Notes: generated by a model not told the origin, from the letters alone. Shown: positions 6,260 to 14,221, numbered from the stretch's first letter. The stretch is DNA of 22,543 bases from DATGMB01 sp035293845 (GCA_035293845.1 DATGMB010000185.1:1-22543); one strand, 5' to 3'. Numbers and translations are program-made.

Positions 6260-8491
6260 TCACTGCAGGTGCACCGGCTGGGTGAACGCGCCATTGCCGG
6301 CGGAATCCCACACGGCAAAGCGGACCCATCTCTTCCCGGCGGCGTCGAAGGGAATGCGGAATTTATGGCTGCTGAACGGGGGCATCGCGGTCATGTCGAT
6401 CGTCTCCCGCTCGACGCTCTTGCCATCGCTCCAGACCAGCTCCGCGAATTCCGGCGGAAACGTCCATTCGGCATCCGCAACGTACGTGCGCTTCGCGCCC
6501 GCGCCTTCAATCGCGGCGTTCGTCACCAGCACCTCTCCGCTGGTCACGAAGTAATCGCCCGCGCGCAGCGCGTGGAGGACCGGAGCCCAGCCTTCGCGGA
6601 ACGCCGGAACGCGGTCCAGCTTTACGTAGTTCACGACGAGCTGCGGATAGGTCTCGTCGTCGGGATACTTCATATAAGTATCGCCTTCCGCCAGCAGATA
6701 ACGCGGACCGGCCCAGTTATTCATCTCATCCATCAGGTCCAGGCAGCGGTGCTCGCACAGCCGCTTCTGGGAGAGATCCGCGGGCAGCGACTGGAACGAG
6801 GCGCCCAGATAATGGCTGTCCTGGAAAAAGTCGCGGTCCTTGACCGCGTCGGGATAGCCCGTGGAACCCTTGGTGCGCGGGTGCGTCTGCCACACCAGGC
6901 CATTTTCCTGGCGCAGCAGATTCAGCTCGGCCGCGGCGGAGGAGGTGTGGTACACCTTGCCGAACGGGTCGATATTCTCCGTGAATGGCTGATCCGCGGC
7001 CGCGGGCGCCTTGACGTGAGTGTAGTAGACCGGCCGCGGAAAGACGAAGTAATAGTGGCCGCCGAAGTTGGCGTCCGGCTCTTCCCCCGGGATCAGGAGC
7101 AGGTCGCGGTCGGAGAAGCGCGCGCAGCCATCGAAGTACACCTTCTGCTCCTGCAGGCGGACTTTGCCGGTGTCGCTGGGGTGCCCATCGCCGTGAAAAT
7201 CGGCCAAAATCGCGATATTCACTCCCAGCCCGCGCAGGACTTCGAGCCACGTCGGTTCGAAATCGATGGTGCCGGCATCGCTGAGCTGTTCGTTCAGGTG
7301 GAAATGAAAATGGCTGACGAGCACCTTGTAACCCGGCACCGGCTTGTAGAGATCGCCGTGCGTGAAGGCCATCACCTCTTCCTGAGTGGCATGGCTGTCC
7401 GAGGGGCTCAGATAGAAGTAGACGGCCATCCGCTGCAGGGTTCCGGGCGGCGCATTGTAAAGGGCGAAGTTGTTGAGCTCGCCGCGGGATTCGGCGACGC
7501 GCCGGTTCCACACCGCGTCCGAAACGCCGAACGGCTTGTAGCCGATTTCGCGGTCGGGCTGGCGCACGCCGATCGCAAAGGACGACTCGCTGTCCTTGCG
7601 ATAGTAAACGTAGCCGAGGTTGGTTTCGATTTCGCGGGAGAAGAAGAATTTGTGCGAAGGCGGCAGAACGGCCAGCGACCCGCCGTTCGCTTCCAGGATG
7701 GCGAGCCGGTTCCGGGCGCGCAGGCCCACGGGCTCCTGATTGACGGCTCCGCCAAACGCATAATGCTGCCAGGCGCGGGCGGTATCGCGCCATACTACGC
7801 GGCTGCCATCGGCAATCGCGAAGCCCTTCAGGCCGCCGACATACTTATACGCCACCGAAGGCTCTGCGGTTTTGGCGATGGCCTCCTGCCGCAGCAGGTT
7901 CGTGCCGCGATAGATCGTGTACTGAAGCGAACCTGAGAAAATGCCGGCCTCCAGCCCGTTGAAGACGATCTCGAGACGCGCTCCTTCGGTTTTCACGCTG
8001 CACGACGTTGCGTGATAAGTGGCCCACGACTTGCGGATCTCCTCGGGCTTGCGCGGCAGGCCGAGGTTCGTGCCGGGGCGGCCCGGAACCATCAGGGGCG
8101 CATCCCAGAAGGCGTTCCATTTTTCGCGCTCGATCACTTCGGGCGTAAGCTGGACGTGCAGTTCCTTCACCAGCGGATCGATCTGCTGCTGCGAGAGGCG
8201 GCGCACGCCGCTGGTGATTTCGAACTCGGGCGAGAGATCCCGTCCCAGCACGATCCATTCGCCGCTGCCCTTGCGCGCGGCGAGTTCGCGGACCGTGGGT
8301 CGGCCATCGCGGATCGCAAACGCGGCGCGCAGTTGCTCGTGGCGTTCCCCCTCCCAGGCGACCTCGACGGCTCCGGCGCGCGCGGCTGCCTGTAGCCCCG
8401 GCTGCGGCCGGTAGCCGCTCAGATCGCAGTCCTGCGCAAACGCCGCGCCGGCCCAGAGAGCGGCGCAAACGAGAATCCGCTGGAATTTCAT
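6260..8491 (-). CDS. Large secreted protein with PHP-like metal-binding C-terminal region
   Basis: 743 residues starting at ATG 8491 with GGAGG four bases upstream. A Sec signal MKFQRILVCAALWAGAAFA is followed by a likely cleavage site AFA/QD. Residues about 40-370 look beta-rich and resemble a carbohydrate or substrate-binding sandwich. The C-terminal region carries His/Asp/Glu clusters in the order expected of PHP-family metallohydrolases: SHFHFHL (393-399), ILADFHGDGHP (428-438), LLIPGEEPDANFGGHYY (465-481), WQTHPRTKG (534-542) and LLAEGDTY (599-606). A final beta domain closes the protein. PHP enzymes cleave phosphoesters with two or three metals. Here the secretion and the added N-terminal domain are unusual, so the substrate is unknown. 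It lies 10 bases after the S10 peptidase gene in an apparent operon. Confidence 0.8.
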   Translation of the reverse strand: MKFQRILVCAALWAGAAFAQDCDLSGYRPQPGLQAAARAGAVEVAWEGERHEQLRAAFAIRDGRPTVRELAARKGSGEWIVLGRDLSPEFEITSGVRRLSQQQIDPLVKELHVQLTPEVIEREKWNAFWDAPLMVPGRPGTNLGLPRKPEEIRKSWATYHATSCSVKTEGARLEIVFNGLEAGIFSGSLQYTIYRGTNLLRQEAIAKTAEPSVAYKYVGGLKGFAIADGSRVVWRDTARAWQHYAFGGAVNQEPVGLRARNRLAILEANGGSLAVLPPSHKFFFSREIETNLGYVYYRKDSESSFAIGVRQPDREIGYKPFGVSDAVWNRRVAESRGELNNFALYNAPPGTLQRMAVYFYLSPSDSHATQEEVMAFTHGDLYKPVPGYKVLVSHFHFHLNEQLSDAGTIDFEPTWLEVLRGLGVNIAILADFHGDGHPSDTGKVRLQEQKVYFDGCARFSDRDLLLIPGEEPDANFGGHYYFVFPRPVYYTHVKAPAAADQPFTENIDPFGKVYHTSSAAAELNLLRQENGLVWQTHPRTKGSTGYPDAVKDRDFFQDSHYLGASFQSLPADLSQKRLCEHRCLDLMDEMNNWAGPRYLLAEGDTYMKYPDDETYPQLVVNYVKLDRVPAFREGWAPVLHALRAGDYFVTSGEVLVTNAAIEGAGAKRTYVADAEWTFPPEFAELVWSDGKSVERETIDMTAMPPFSSHKFRIPFDAAGKRWVRFAVWDSAGNGAFTQPVHLQ

Positions 8492-8501
8492 GCTGCCTCC
8501 G

Positions 8502-10049
8502 CTATCGCGTTCCGGCCGCTTCTGTGTAGAACTTCGCCAGATCCGTCTTCAACTGCTTCAGCGCGTCGACGTTCAGATAAATCATGTGCCCCGAAGGGTA
8601 GTACGCGAACTCGATATTCTGCCGCAGCTTCGGCTCGAGCTCCATGTGCGCCAGGTCGAACTCCGTGATGAAGAACGGCGTCGCGAGATCGAACAGCCCG
8701 TTGACCGAAAACACCTTCAGGTGCGGATCCTTGCGCATCGCGTCGGCCAGGTCTCCCGCCACGTAGATATCGGTCAGCGGCCGCGCGGCTGCGAAGCCCA
8801 CCGAAGGCGGCCGGTGGGAGTGATCCCAAAGCTGATTCACATTCGGACCGTGCGGATAGTAGGTCTCCTTCGACACGTACTTCAGCTCGCGCTCCAGATA
8901 ATCGTGAAATGCCGCCGTGAACGCCGGGCTCACCGCGGTCCCGGAAGGATCGTAGCCGGGATTCTCGCCCGCCGCATCGGTGTCGGTCCCCTCGAAGCGC
9001 GCGTCGTACCGCCCGACGATCATCCGCTGGTCGCGCAGCAGTTCTTTGCGGAACCGCGTCGGGCTCACCCGCAGATTCGCTTCCTTGACGAACTGCACGC
9101 TGAGTCCCGTGTACGCGGAGACTTTGGCCGCGATGGCATCCACCTGCGCGGGCGGGAGATTATGCCCCTGGAACAGCGCCTCCGCATACGGCCCGCGCGC
9201 GAAGGCCCGCACCTCGTTCAGAAACGCGGTGAGGTCTTTGCCCTTGTGCTGGACCTTCTCGTAGTGATCCGCGATGGCCGCATACGTCGGCAGGTTGCCG
9301 ATGTAGATCAGATCGCTCCCCGGCGCCAGGGCATAGTAATTCAGAATCGTCGACATCAGCACGACGCCGTTGAGCGCGACGCCGTCGCTTTCGAGCGCAT
9401 CCACGAGCCCCGCGGACCGCGTCGTCCCATAGGATTCGCCGAACAGGAATTTTGGCGAATTCCAGCGATGGTTCACGGTGATGTAGCGTTCGATGAATTT
9501 GCGGAAGGCCGCGACGTCCTGATCGGCGCCGGCGAAGTTCTTCATCGCCGCCTTTCCCACCGGCCGCGAAAATCCCGTCCCCGGCGCGTCGACGAACACC
9601 AGATCGCTCTTGTCGAGCAGGCTGTACTGATTGGGGATCAGTTGATACGGCGCCGGCGCCGTGGCCTCCGGGCTCGCGGTCACGACCCGCATCGGCCCCA
9701 CTGACGCCATGTGCAGCGGAATGCTGGCCGACCCCGGCCCGCCGTTGTACAGGAACGTCACCGGGCGTGTGCGAAGATCGCTCACGCCATCGAGCGTGTA
9801 GCCGACATAGAAGATGCTGCAGGCCGGCTTGTCTTCCTCGTCGTTGATCAGCAGCGTTCCGGCGGTCGCGGTGTAGTGCAGCGTTTTGCCGTCGAGCGTC
9901 AGTTCGTGCTGGGTGGCCGAGTTGTTCTCCGGGGGAATGGGCGCCGCTTCGGCGGCCGCGGCCGCGGCAGGCTGCGCAGCCGGGCCGCGCTGCGCGAGCA
10001 ACGATCCAGCGCAGAGGAGGGGCACGATCAGGGTTCTGGAGATCCGCAT
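8502..10049 (-). CDS. Secreted serine carboxypeptidase-like peptidase, family S10
   Basis: 515 residues from ATG 10049, chosen because the product then begins with a clean Sec signal (MRISRTLIVPLLCAGSLLAQ). An in-frame GTG at 10067 would add six residues. The alpha/beta-hydrolase landmarks of S10 are all present: oxyanion-hole loop LYNGGPGSAS (100-109), VFVDAPGTGFS (151-161), nucleophile in GESYG (204-208, Ser206), Asp454 in NGLFDLATP and His488 in SGHMIYL. The order and spacing fit an active enzyme. A low-complexity Ala/Pro stretch (25-42) links the signal to the catalytic domain. S10 enzymes release C-terminal amino acids at acid pH, which fits an acid-soil bacterium (inference). It is the first gene of the minus-strand cluster. 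Preferred substrates cannot be read from the sequence. Confidence 0.95.
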   Translation of the reverse strand: MRISRTLIVPLLCAGSLLAQRGPAAQPAAAAAAEAAPIPPENNSATQHELTLDGKTLHYTATAGTLLINDEEDKPACSIFYVGYTLDGVSDLRTRPVTFLYNGGPGSASIPLHMASVGPMRVVTASPEATAPAPYQLIPNQYSLLDKSDLVFVDAPGTGFSRPVGKAAMKNFAGADQDVAAFRKFIERYITVNHRWNSPKFLFGESYGTTRSAGLVDALESDGVALNGVVLMSTILNYYALAPGSDLIYIGNLPTYAAIADHYEKVQHKGKDLTAFLNEVRAFARGPYAEALFQGHNLPPAQVDAIAAKVSAYTGLSVQFVKEANLRVSPTRFRKELLRDQRMIVGRYDARFEGTDTDAAGENPGYDPSGTAVSPAFTAAFHDYLERELKYVSKETYYPHGPNVNQLWDHSHRPPSVGFAAARPLTDIYVAGDLADAMRKDPHLKVFSVNGLFDLATPFFITEFDLAHMELEPKLRQNIEFAYYPSGHMIYLNVDALKQLKTDLAKFYTEAAGTR

Positions 10050-10093
10050 AATCGGCCATTCTCCCACACGTGCGTGCGTTGAATGCGCCGGCC

Positions 10094-10123
10094 GCGGCCC
10101 GTGCTTACTTTCGCGCGGGCCGC
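10094..10123 (-). terminator. GC-rich hairpin after the 10152-10766 gene, possible terminator without U-tract
   Basis: GCGGCCCG (10094-10101) is the exact reverse complement of CGGGCCGC (10116-10123), with a 14-base loop. It lies in the 102-base gap between the unassigned gene and the S10 peptidase gene, about 30 bases past the stop at 10152. No T-run follows on either strand, so it is a weak call. Confidence 0.3.
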
Positions 10124-10151
10124 CGCCGTGGAGCGGCGATCGCTGCCGCTT

Positions 10152-10766
10152 CTACAACCGCCAGGGCACGGGCCACCGCGCGTTGGTGAGGACCAGCTCG
10201 CGGTTGATCGTCTCCATCACGGCGGTGGCGCGGGGCTGGGCTTCCTTGTCGCTGGCGAGTTCGAGGAGCAGCTTCAGCGATTTCAGCATGGTATCTTCGA
10301 TGCGGTCGAGCTTCGCTCGATGCGGATCGCTCGCGGGCGCCTCGGGCTCCTCCGCCTGCCGCAGTGCTCCGACGGCCTCGGTGAGCCGGCCGGCGTTCTC
10401 TTCGATGAGCGCGATGGCCTCGCCGCGGAATTCGAGGGCGTTGTCCTTGACCGAGGGCGCGAGACGGCGGAATTCGTCCGGCGTGATGCCGGTGAGCTGC
10501 GCCATCGTGAAGTAGGCGGGGCCGAGCTCGCTCAGGAGACGGATCAAACGATTGGCGTTGCTCTTACTCATGCGGAGATGTTCCTCGCAGAAATCCGCCC
10601 AGTTCGGAGCGAAGCTGAGATATTTCTTGTTGTCCCGTATGTTGCGCAAGATGGCTGCATCGGCCGCGGAACAGCGGCCCGCTACGAGCCCGAATGCCTG
10701 CCTGGCGCCCAGCATTTTCGCTACCTCAATTTCGGTTGCAGATGACTTCGTAATCTCGTCGTTCAT
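10152..10766 (-). CDS. Unassigned 204-residue protein with possible helix-turn-helix, candidate autoregulator
   Basis: I do not recognise a named family. The start ATG 10766 has a strong ribosome site (AAAGGAAGGG). The protein is helical and soluble, without signal or membrane segments. The segment SFAPNWADFCEEHLRMSKSN followed by ANRLIRLLSELG (51-82) reads as a helix-turn-helix of the ParB/DUF3102 sort: F..W..F..EHL.MS...ANRLI. ITPDEFRRLAP follows at 94-104. The C-terminal third (about 110-190) is charged and predicted helical, possibly a coiled coil for dimerisation. Immediately upstream are two identical palindromes, one ending 16 bases from the start codon. That context makes a DNA-binding autoregulator plausible. 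It is transcribed alone. Other possibilities are a phage- or plasmid-derived maintenance protein. Confidence 0.7.
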   Translation of the reverse strand: MNDEITKSSATEIEVAKMLGARQAFGLVAGRCSAADAAILRNIRDNKKYLSFAPNWADFCEEHLRMSKSNANRLIRLLSELGPAYFTMAQLTGITPDEFRRLAPSVKDNALEFRGEAIALIEENAGRLTEAVGALRQAEEPEAPASDPHRAKLDRIEDTMLKSLKLLLELASDKEAQPRATAVMETINRELVLTNARWPVPWRL

Positions 10767-10781
10767 ACCCTTCCTTTCGGG

Positions 10782-10806
10782 CAGGTGGCCAACGATTGGC
10801 CACCTG
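10782..10806. promoter_or_regulatory. Operator-like palindrome 1 (11-bp arms, CGA centre)
   Basis: The arms CAGGTGGCCAA and TTGGCCACCTG are perfect reverse complements around a 3-base centre. The core TGGCCAACGATTGGCCA (10786-10802) recurs identically at 10849-10865. The element abuts the ribosome site of the minus-strand gene that starts at 10766, and a TACAAA hexamer (minus strand, 10814-10809) would place transcription start inside it. In mRNA it could also fold into a hairpin, but the second copy argues for a protein-binding DNA site. Confidence 0.6.
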
Positions 10807-10848
10807 AATTTGTAAGTCGTTCAATTCACAGCGCGAGTTTTGGACAAC

Positions 10849-10865
10849 TGGCCAACGATTGGCCA
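10849..10865. promoter_or_regulatory. Operator-like palindrome 2, identical 17-bp core
   Basis: Second copy of the core TGGCCAACGATTGGCCA. Identity with copy 1 covers 19 bases (10786-10804 against 10849-10867). Flanks differ, and the outer arms are not symmetric here. Centres are 63 bp apart, six turns of B-DNA, so proteins on both sites would face the same side of the helix. Confidence 0.6.
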
Positions 10866-11033
10866 CCAGCCGCTCACAGCATCCCACGCGCACCCCTCGA
10901 ATCCGCCCTCCTCCGCACCGCCGCGCGCCTCGAAATCATTGCCCGGCCGCACGATACGCGCGCAAAAAATATTTCGAATTCGTGTGACACCGCCGCGCGC
11001 TCAGGTCCGCGCCGCCGGGGTTAGGATGACTCT

Positions 11034-11933
11034 ATGACCCGCCGCGCACTCCTGGCCTCGATGGCCGCCATGCTGGGCCGCGCGGCCGCGCGCCTGCCCG
11101 CCAACCGCAACGTGAAATGGGGACTGGGTTCCAATCTCTGGAACTACTTCCCGCGGGTGCCGTTCACCGACATTCTTGACGTCATGCGGGACACCGGCTT
11201 CATCGGCCTCCGCCTGACCCAGTATCCGCAGATCCTCAAGACCTACGACATCACCGCGTCCCGCATGCAGGCCGAGGCCGCCCGCCGCGGGTGCCGGATC
11301 GTCACCCTCTCCTTCAACGGGCCGTTCCACGACCCCGCGCGGCGCGGGGAAGTCATCGCGAACGCCAAAGCCGCCATGGAATTCCTCGAGCCGTTCGGCG
11401 CGCGGCATCTGGTCGTCTTCTCGCCGGGCCGCCGCAATGGCTCGGGCGATGCCGCCTTCCGCGCCATGTGCGAGTGCTTCAACGAAGTCGGCCGCGCCGC
11501 CCGCGAAATGGGATTCTCCGCCGGCCTGCACAACCACATGGGACAGATGGTCCAGAATGCGGACGAAATCGATCGCGCCATGGCCCTGACGGACCCCGCG
11601 CTCTTCCACTTCTCCCCCGATACCGCTCACCTGCACCTGGCGGGCTGCGACGTGCCAAAGACGCTGGAGAAATTCAAAGGCCGCCTCATGCTGGCCGATT
11701 ACAAAGACGCCCGCCGGCCGCGCGCCGCCGCGGGCGATGCTTTCGACCGCAACACCATATTCGATCTCGGAGACGGCGAGATCGATTTCGTATCCTGCCA
11801 CCGCGTCCTGAAGTCGATCTCGTTCCGCGGCTGGCTGATCGTGGATCTCGACATCGCGCGCCAGGGGCCGCGCGCCAGCTACCAACGCTGCGGCAGCTAC
11901 GTGGTGGAACGGTTGGAGCCGGTGTATGCATGA
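11034..11933 (+). CDS. Sugar phosphate isomerase/epimerase-like protein (xylose isomerase-like TIM barrel), exported
   Basis: 299 residues starting at ATG 11034, with TTAGGATGA about eight bases upstream. The N-terminus MTRRALLASMAAMLGRAAA looks like a twin-arginine signal. The rest follows the AP-endonuclease-2/IolE barrel: GLGSNLWNYF, GFIGLRLTQYP (55-65), GARHLVVFSPG, GLHNHMGQM (164-172), FSPDTAHLHLAG (193-204), LMLADYKDARRP (218-229), GDGEIDF and WLIVDLDIAR (267-276). Compared with tagatose-epimerase-type enzymes, the usual Glu, His and Glu metal ligands appear as His166 or His168, Asp222 and Asp271, and only the DtxH element is standard. It overlaps the next gene by 8 bases (ATGCATGA), so both products probably act on one pathway, perhaps a keto-sugar or polyol. 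Substrate unknown. Confidence 0.88.
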   Translation: MTRRALLASMAAMLGRAAARLPANRNVKWGLGSNLWNYFPRVPFTDILDVMRDTGFIGLRLTQYPQILKTYDITASRMQAEAARRGCRIVTLSFNGPFHDPARRGEVIANAKAAMEFLEPFGARHLVVFSPGRRNGSGDAAFRAMCECFNEVGRAAREMGFSAGLHNHMGQMVQNADEIDRAMALTDPALFHFSPDTAHLHLAGCDVPKTLEKFKGRLMLADYKDARRPRAAAGDAFDRNTIFDLGDGEIDFVSCHRVLKSISFRGWLIVDLDIARQGPRASYQRCGSYVVERLEPVYA

Positions 11934-12801
11934 GCTTACGCGCCGCGGCCTGCTCGCCGGAGGAGCGATGAACGCCTTTGCCGCCAGTTACCGCATCATC
12001 GATCCGCACGTTCACGTCTGGAAGCACGACCCCGAGTATCCCTTCGCCGCCGGCGCCAAGGTCCCGGAGCGCGACGCCACGCCCGAGATGCTCCTCGACC
12101 TGATGAAGGCCAACGGCGTCGCCCGCACGGTCATCATCCAGGTGATCCATTACAAGTACGACAACCGCTATCTGGCCGCCGTGCTGCAGCGCTACCCCGG
12201 CGTGTTCCAGGGCGTGGCGCGCGTGGACCCGCTCGACCCGGCAGCGGCCGATCACCTCTCGCAACTTACAGAGCAGGGCTTCCGCGGGGTCCGCTTGAGT
12301 CCGGCCGGCAACGCTTCGGGCGACTGGTTCCACGGGCCGCTCATGCCTCCGCTCTGGCGCCGGTGCCGCGAGCTCGGCGTCCCCATGACCATTCTGGCGC
12401 CCATCAGCCGCATGCCGGAGGTGGGTCTCCTGCTCGAAAAACTGCCGGACCTTACGGTTGTGATCGATCACATGGCGGATTGCCCGGTGGATCAGCCCGG
12501 CGAATTGGAGAAGCTGATCGCGCTCGAGCGCTATCCGAACGTCTTCGTCAAGATTTCGCACACGTGGTCGATTTCGAAGCAGCCGTATCCGTGGCTGGAT
12601 GCGCAGGAGTACGTCAAACGGCTCTACCACGCTTTCGGGCCGCGGCGGCTCATGTGGGCCACGGACTGGCCCATCGTCGAAGGCTGGTCCACTTACTCGA
12701 AAGCGCTTGCCGTCGTGCGCGATGAAATGAAGTTCCTGAATGCGGACGATCTGAGTTGGGTCCTCTCGAAGACGGTCGAGCGCGTCTGGCCATTCGCGTG
12801 A
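11926..12801 (+). CDS. Amidohydrolase_2 family hydrolase (lactonase-like, COG3618 type)
   Basis: 291 residues in the TIM-barrel metallohydrolase family that includes L-fuconolactonase and LigI-type lactonases. Landmarks are IDPHVHVW (25-32, His28 and His30), VARVDPLDP, GFRGVRLSP (118-125), VVIDHMADCP (178-187, His182) and LMWATDWP (242-249, Asp247). The first start, ATG 11926, is coupled to the stop of the isomerase-like gene and gives LTRRGLLAGGAMNAFAA, a short twin-arginine signal with AFA/AS cleavage. An inner ATG at 11968 has a strong GGAGGAG before it and would give a cytoplasmic enzyme; I prefer 11926 because the Tat motif is unlikely by chance. Hydrolysis of a sugar lactone made by a partner dehydrogenase is the family-based guess. 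Confidence 0.9.
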   Translation: MHELTRRGLLAGGAMNAFAASYRIIDPHVHVWKHDPEYPFAAGAKVPERDATPEMLLDLMKANGVARTVIIQVIHYKYDNRYLAAVLQRYPGVFQGVARVDPLDPAAADHLSQLTEQGFRGVRLSPAGNASGDWFHGPLMPPLWRRCRELGVPMTILAPISRMPEVGLLLEKLPDLTVVIDHMADCPVDQPGELEKLIALERYPNVFVKISHTWSISKQPYPWLDAQEYVKRLYHAFGPRRLMWATDWPIVEGWSTYSKALAVVRDEMKFLNADDLSWVLSKTVERVWPFA

Positions 12802-12808
12802 GGCCGCG

Positions 12809-14221
12809 CTACCGCGCCGCCGCCGCGGCCCTTCGGATTCCTTTGCCTGGCGCTACTCCTTCCACGAGCTCGCCTTTGCTCACCACGGGCGTCCCGTTGA
12901 CCAGCACGTATTCCATGCCCACGGAATATTGCGCGGGCTTCTCGAAGGTGGCACGGTCCGCCACGCGCGCAGGATCGAAGATCGCGAGATCGGCATCGGC
13001 ATTCACGGCGATTCTGCCTTTCGTCTTCAGGCCGAGGCGATCGGCGGGCATGACCGTCATCTTGCGGACGGCGTCCATCAGGGTGAGCGCGTGCTGCTCC
13101 CGCACGTATCTGCCCAGCACGCGGCAGAAGGTGCCGGCGGCGCGCGGATGGCCTTTGCCGTTTTCGAGAATGCCGTCGCTCGCGATCATCACCATCGGAT
13201 TGGCGATCGCCAGCCGCACGATCTCCTCCGGGATGGAGTGGATCGCCACCATGCCGCCCTGCTTCCGGTAGCGCGCGAAGGATTCGGCCGTGAGGCGTTC
13301 GCCGGTCGCCGCCCATTGCAAATCGCCGAAGGAAATGCCGCCCTGGCGTTGCTGCCAGCCCTCGCTGAAAATCGCCGAGCCGAGGTCGGTCATGCCGGCG
13401 GTGTAGGGATAGGCTTCCGTGGTTACGTCCAGGCCGCGCCGCCGCGCCCCTTCGATCATGGTCAGGCAGAGCGGCGTTTCGCGCAGCCCCATGCTCGTGA
13501 TGTGGACAATGTGCAGCGATGCTCCCGCCGCCGCGGCGTCGGCCAGCACTTCCTGGAGCGCGTCGATGACTCCGGGTTCGACCGGGCCGCCGTTGCGCAT
13601 ATGCACGTACACGGCGGTCCGGAATTCCGCGGCCATTTGGAACAACTGAAAAATCTCCTCGCGGCCGGCCAGCGGGACGTATGCGATCCCGATGCCGATC
13701 CCGAGGCCGCCATCTTCGAGGCCGCGCCGCACCAGCGCGAGCGTCTGGCGAATCTCCTCTGGGGTGGCGCTGCGGGTTACAGCATTGTCGCGGGGCAGCA
13801 AGGTTCCGGAATCGTGCATCACCGCCATTCGCGCGGGGAGATGCCCGGCCGTGGCGCCGAAATTCACCAGTGCCTTGCCTTCGCGGGCGCGATACCATTC
13901 GGGCACCGGCGAAACGCCTACTTCCATTTCAAGCGCCGTGGTGACGCCGTCGCGGGCTTTGAAGCGGTAATTCTCCGGAGTCTGCCCATGCGAATGAAGA
14001 TCGATGAAGCCGGGCGCTACCGTCAGCCCGGCGGCGTCGATCGTCTGGCGGCCTTCGATTGCGCCGGTCGAGATGGCGGCGATCCTGCCCGCGCGGATGC
14101 CGATGTTCCGGACTGCATCCAGATTAGTGGCCGGGTCGAGCACACGGCCATGCAGGATGACGACATCGTAGGGCTGCGCCTGGAGCATAGCGGCCAAGAG
14201 AAGAGCACCGAACAGCTTCAT
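12809..14221 (-). CDS. Secreted N-acyl-D-amino-acid deacylase-like amidohydrolase
   Basis: 470 residues from ATG 14221, which gives the Sec signal MKLFGALLLAAMLQAQ. The open frame extends to 14479 but would run across the divergent gene. The amidohydrolase landmarks are present: GLTVAPGFIDLHSHGQ (65-80, His76 and His78), DGVTTALEMEVG (91-102), VYVHMRNGG (203-211, His206), LHIVHITS (235-242) and MIASDGILENGKGHPRAAGT (344-363, Asp348), then VLGRYVRE. The ASDG...HPRAAGTF block is characteristic of D-aminoacylases, which free D-amino acids from N-acyl derivatives such as cell-wall fragments. The Cys that bridges metals in classical D-aminoacylase is absent: Val101 with E98 and E100 nearby. It converges with the lactonase-like gene, 7 bases apart. 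Confidence 0.9.
   Translation of the reverse strand: MKLFGALLLAAMLQAQPYDVVILHGRVLDPATNLDAVRNIGIRAGRIAAISTGAIEGRQTIDAAGLTVAPGFIDLHSHGQTPENYRFKARDGVTTALEMEVGVSPVPEWYRAREGKALVNFGATAGHLPARMAVMHDSGTLLPRDNAVTRSATPEEIRQTLALVRRGLEDGGLGIGIGIAYVPLAGREEIFQLFQMAAEFRTAVYVHMRNGGPVEPGVIDALQEVLADAAAAGASLHIVHITSMGLRETPLCLTMIEGARRRGLDVTTEAYPYTAGMTDLGSAIFSEGWQQRQGGISFGDLQWAATGERLTAESFARYRKQGGMVAIHSIPEEIVRLAIANPMVMIASDGILENGKGHPRAAGTFCRVLGRYVREQHALTLMDAVRKMTVMPADRLGLKTKGRIAVNADADLAIFDPARVADRATFEKPAQYSVGMEYVLVNGTPVVSKGELVEGVAPGKGIRRAAAAAR

Noticed and set aside
6269..7936. Plus-strand open frame of 555 codons, antisense to the PHP-like gene
   Set aside because: No signal, domain or ribosome site; the opposite strand has a signal peptide and a strong Shine-Dalgarno.
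8490..9704. Plus-strand open frame of 404 codons
   Set aside because: Antisense to the S10 peptidase, whose catalytic triad is complete; composition is that of a shadow frame.
10785..11024. Open frame with a repeated ANDWPP peptide
   Set aside because: The peptide repeat comes only from the two palindromes being 63 bp (21 codons) apart. The remainder has no coding character.
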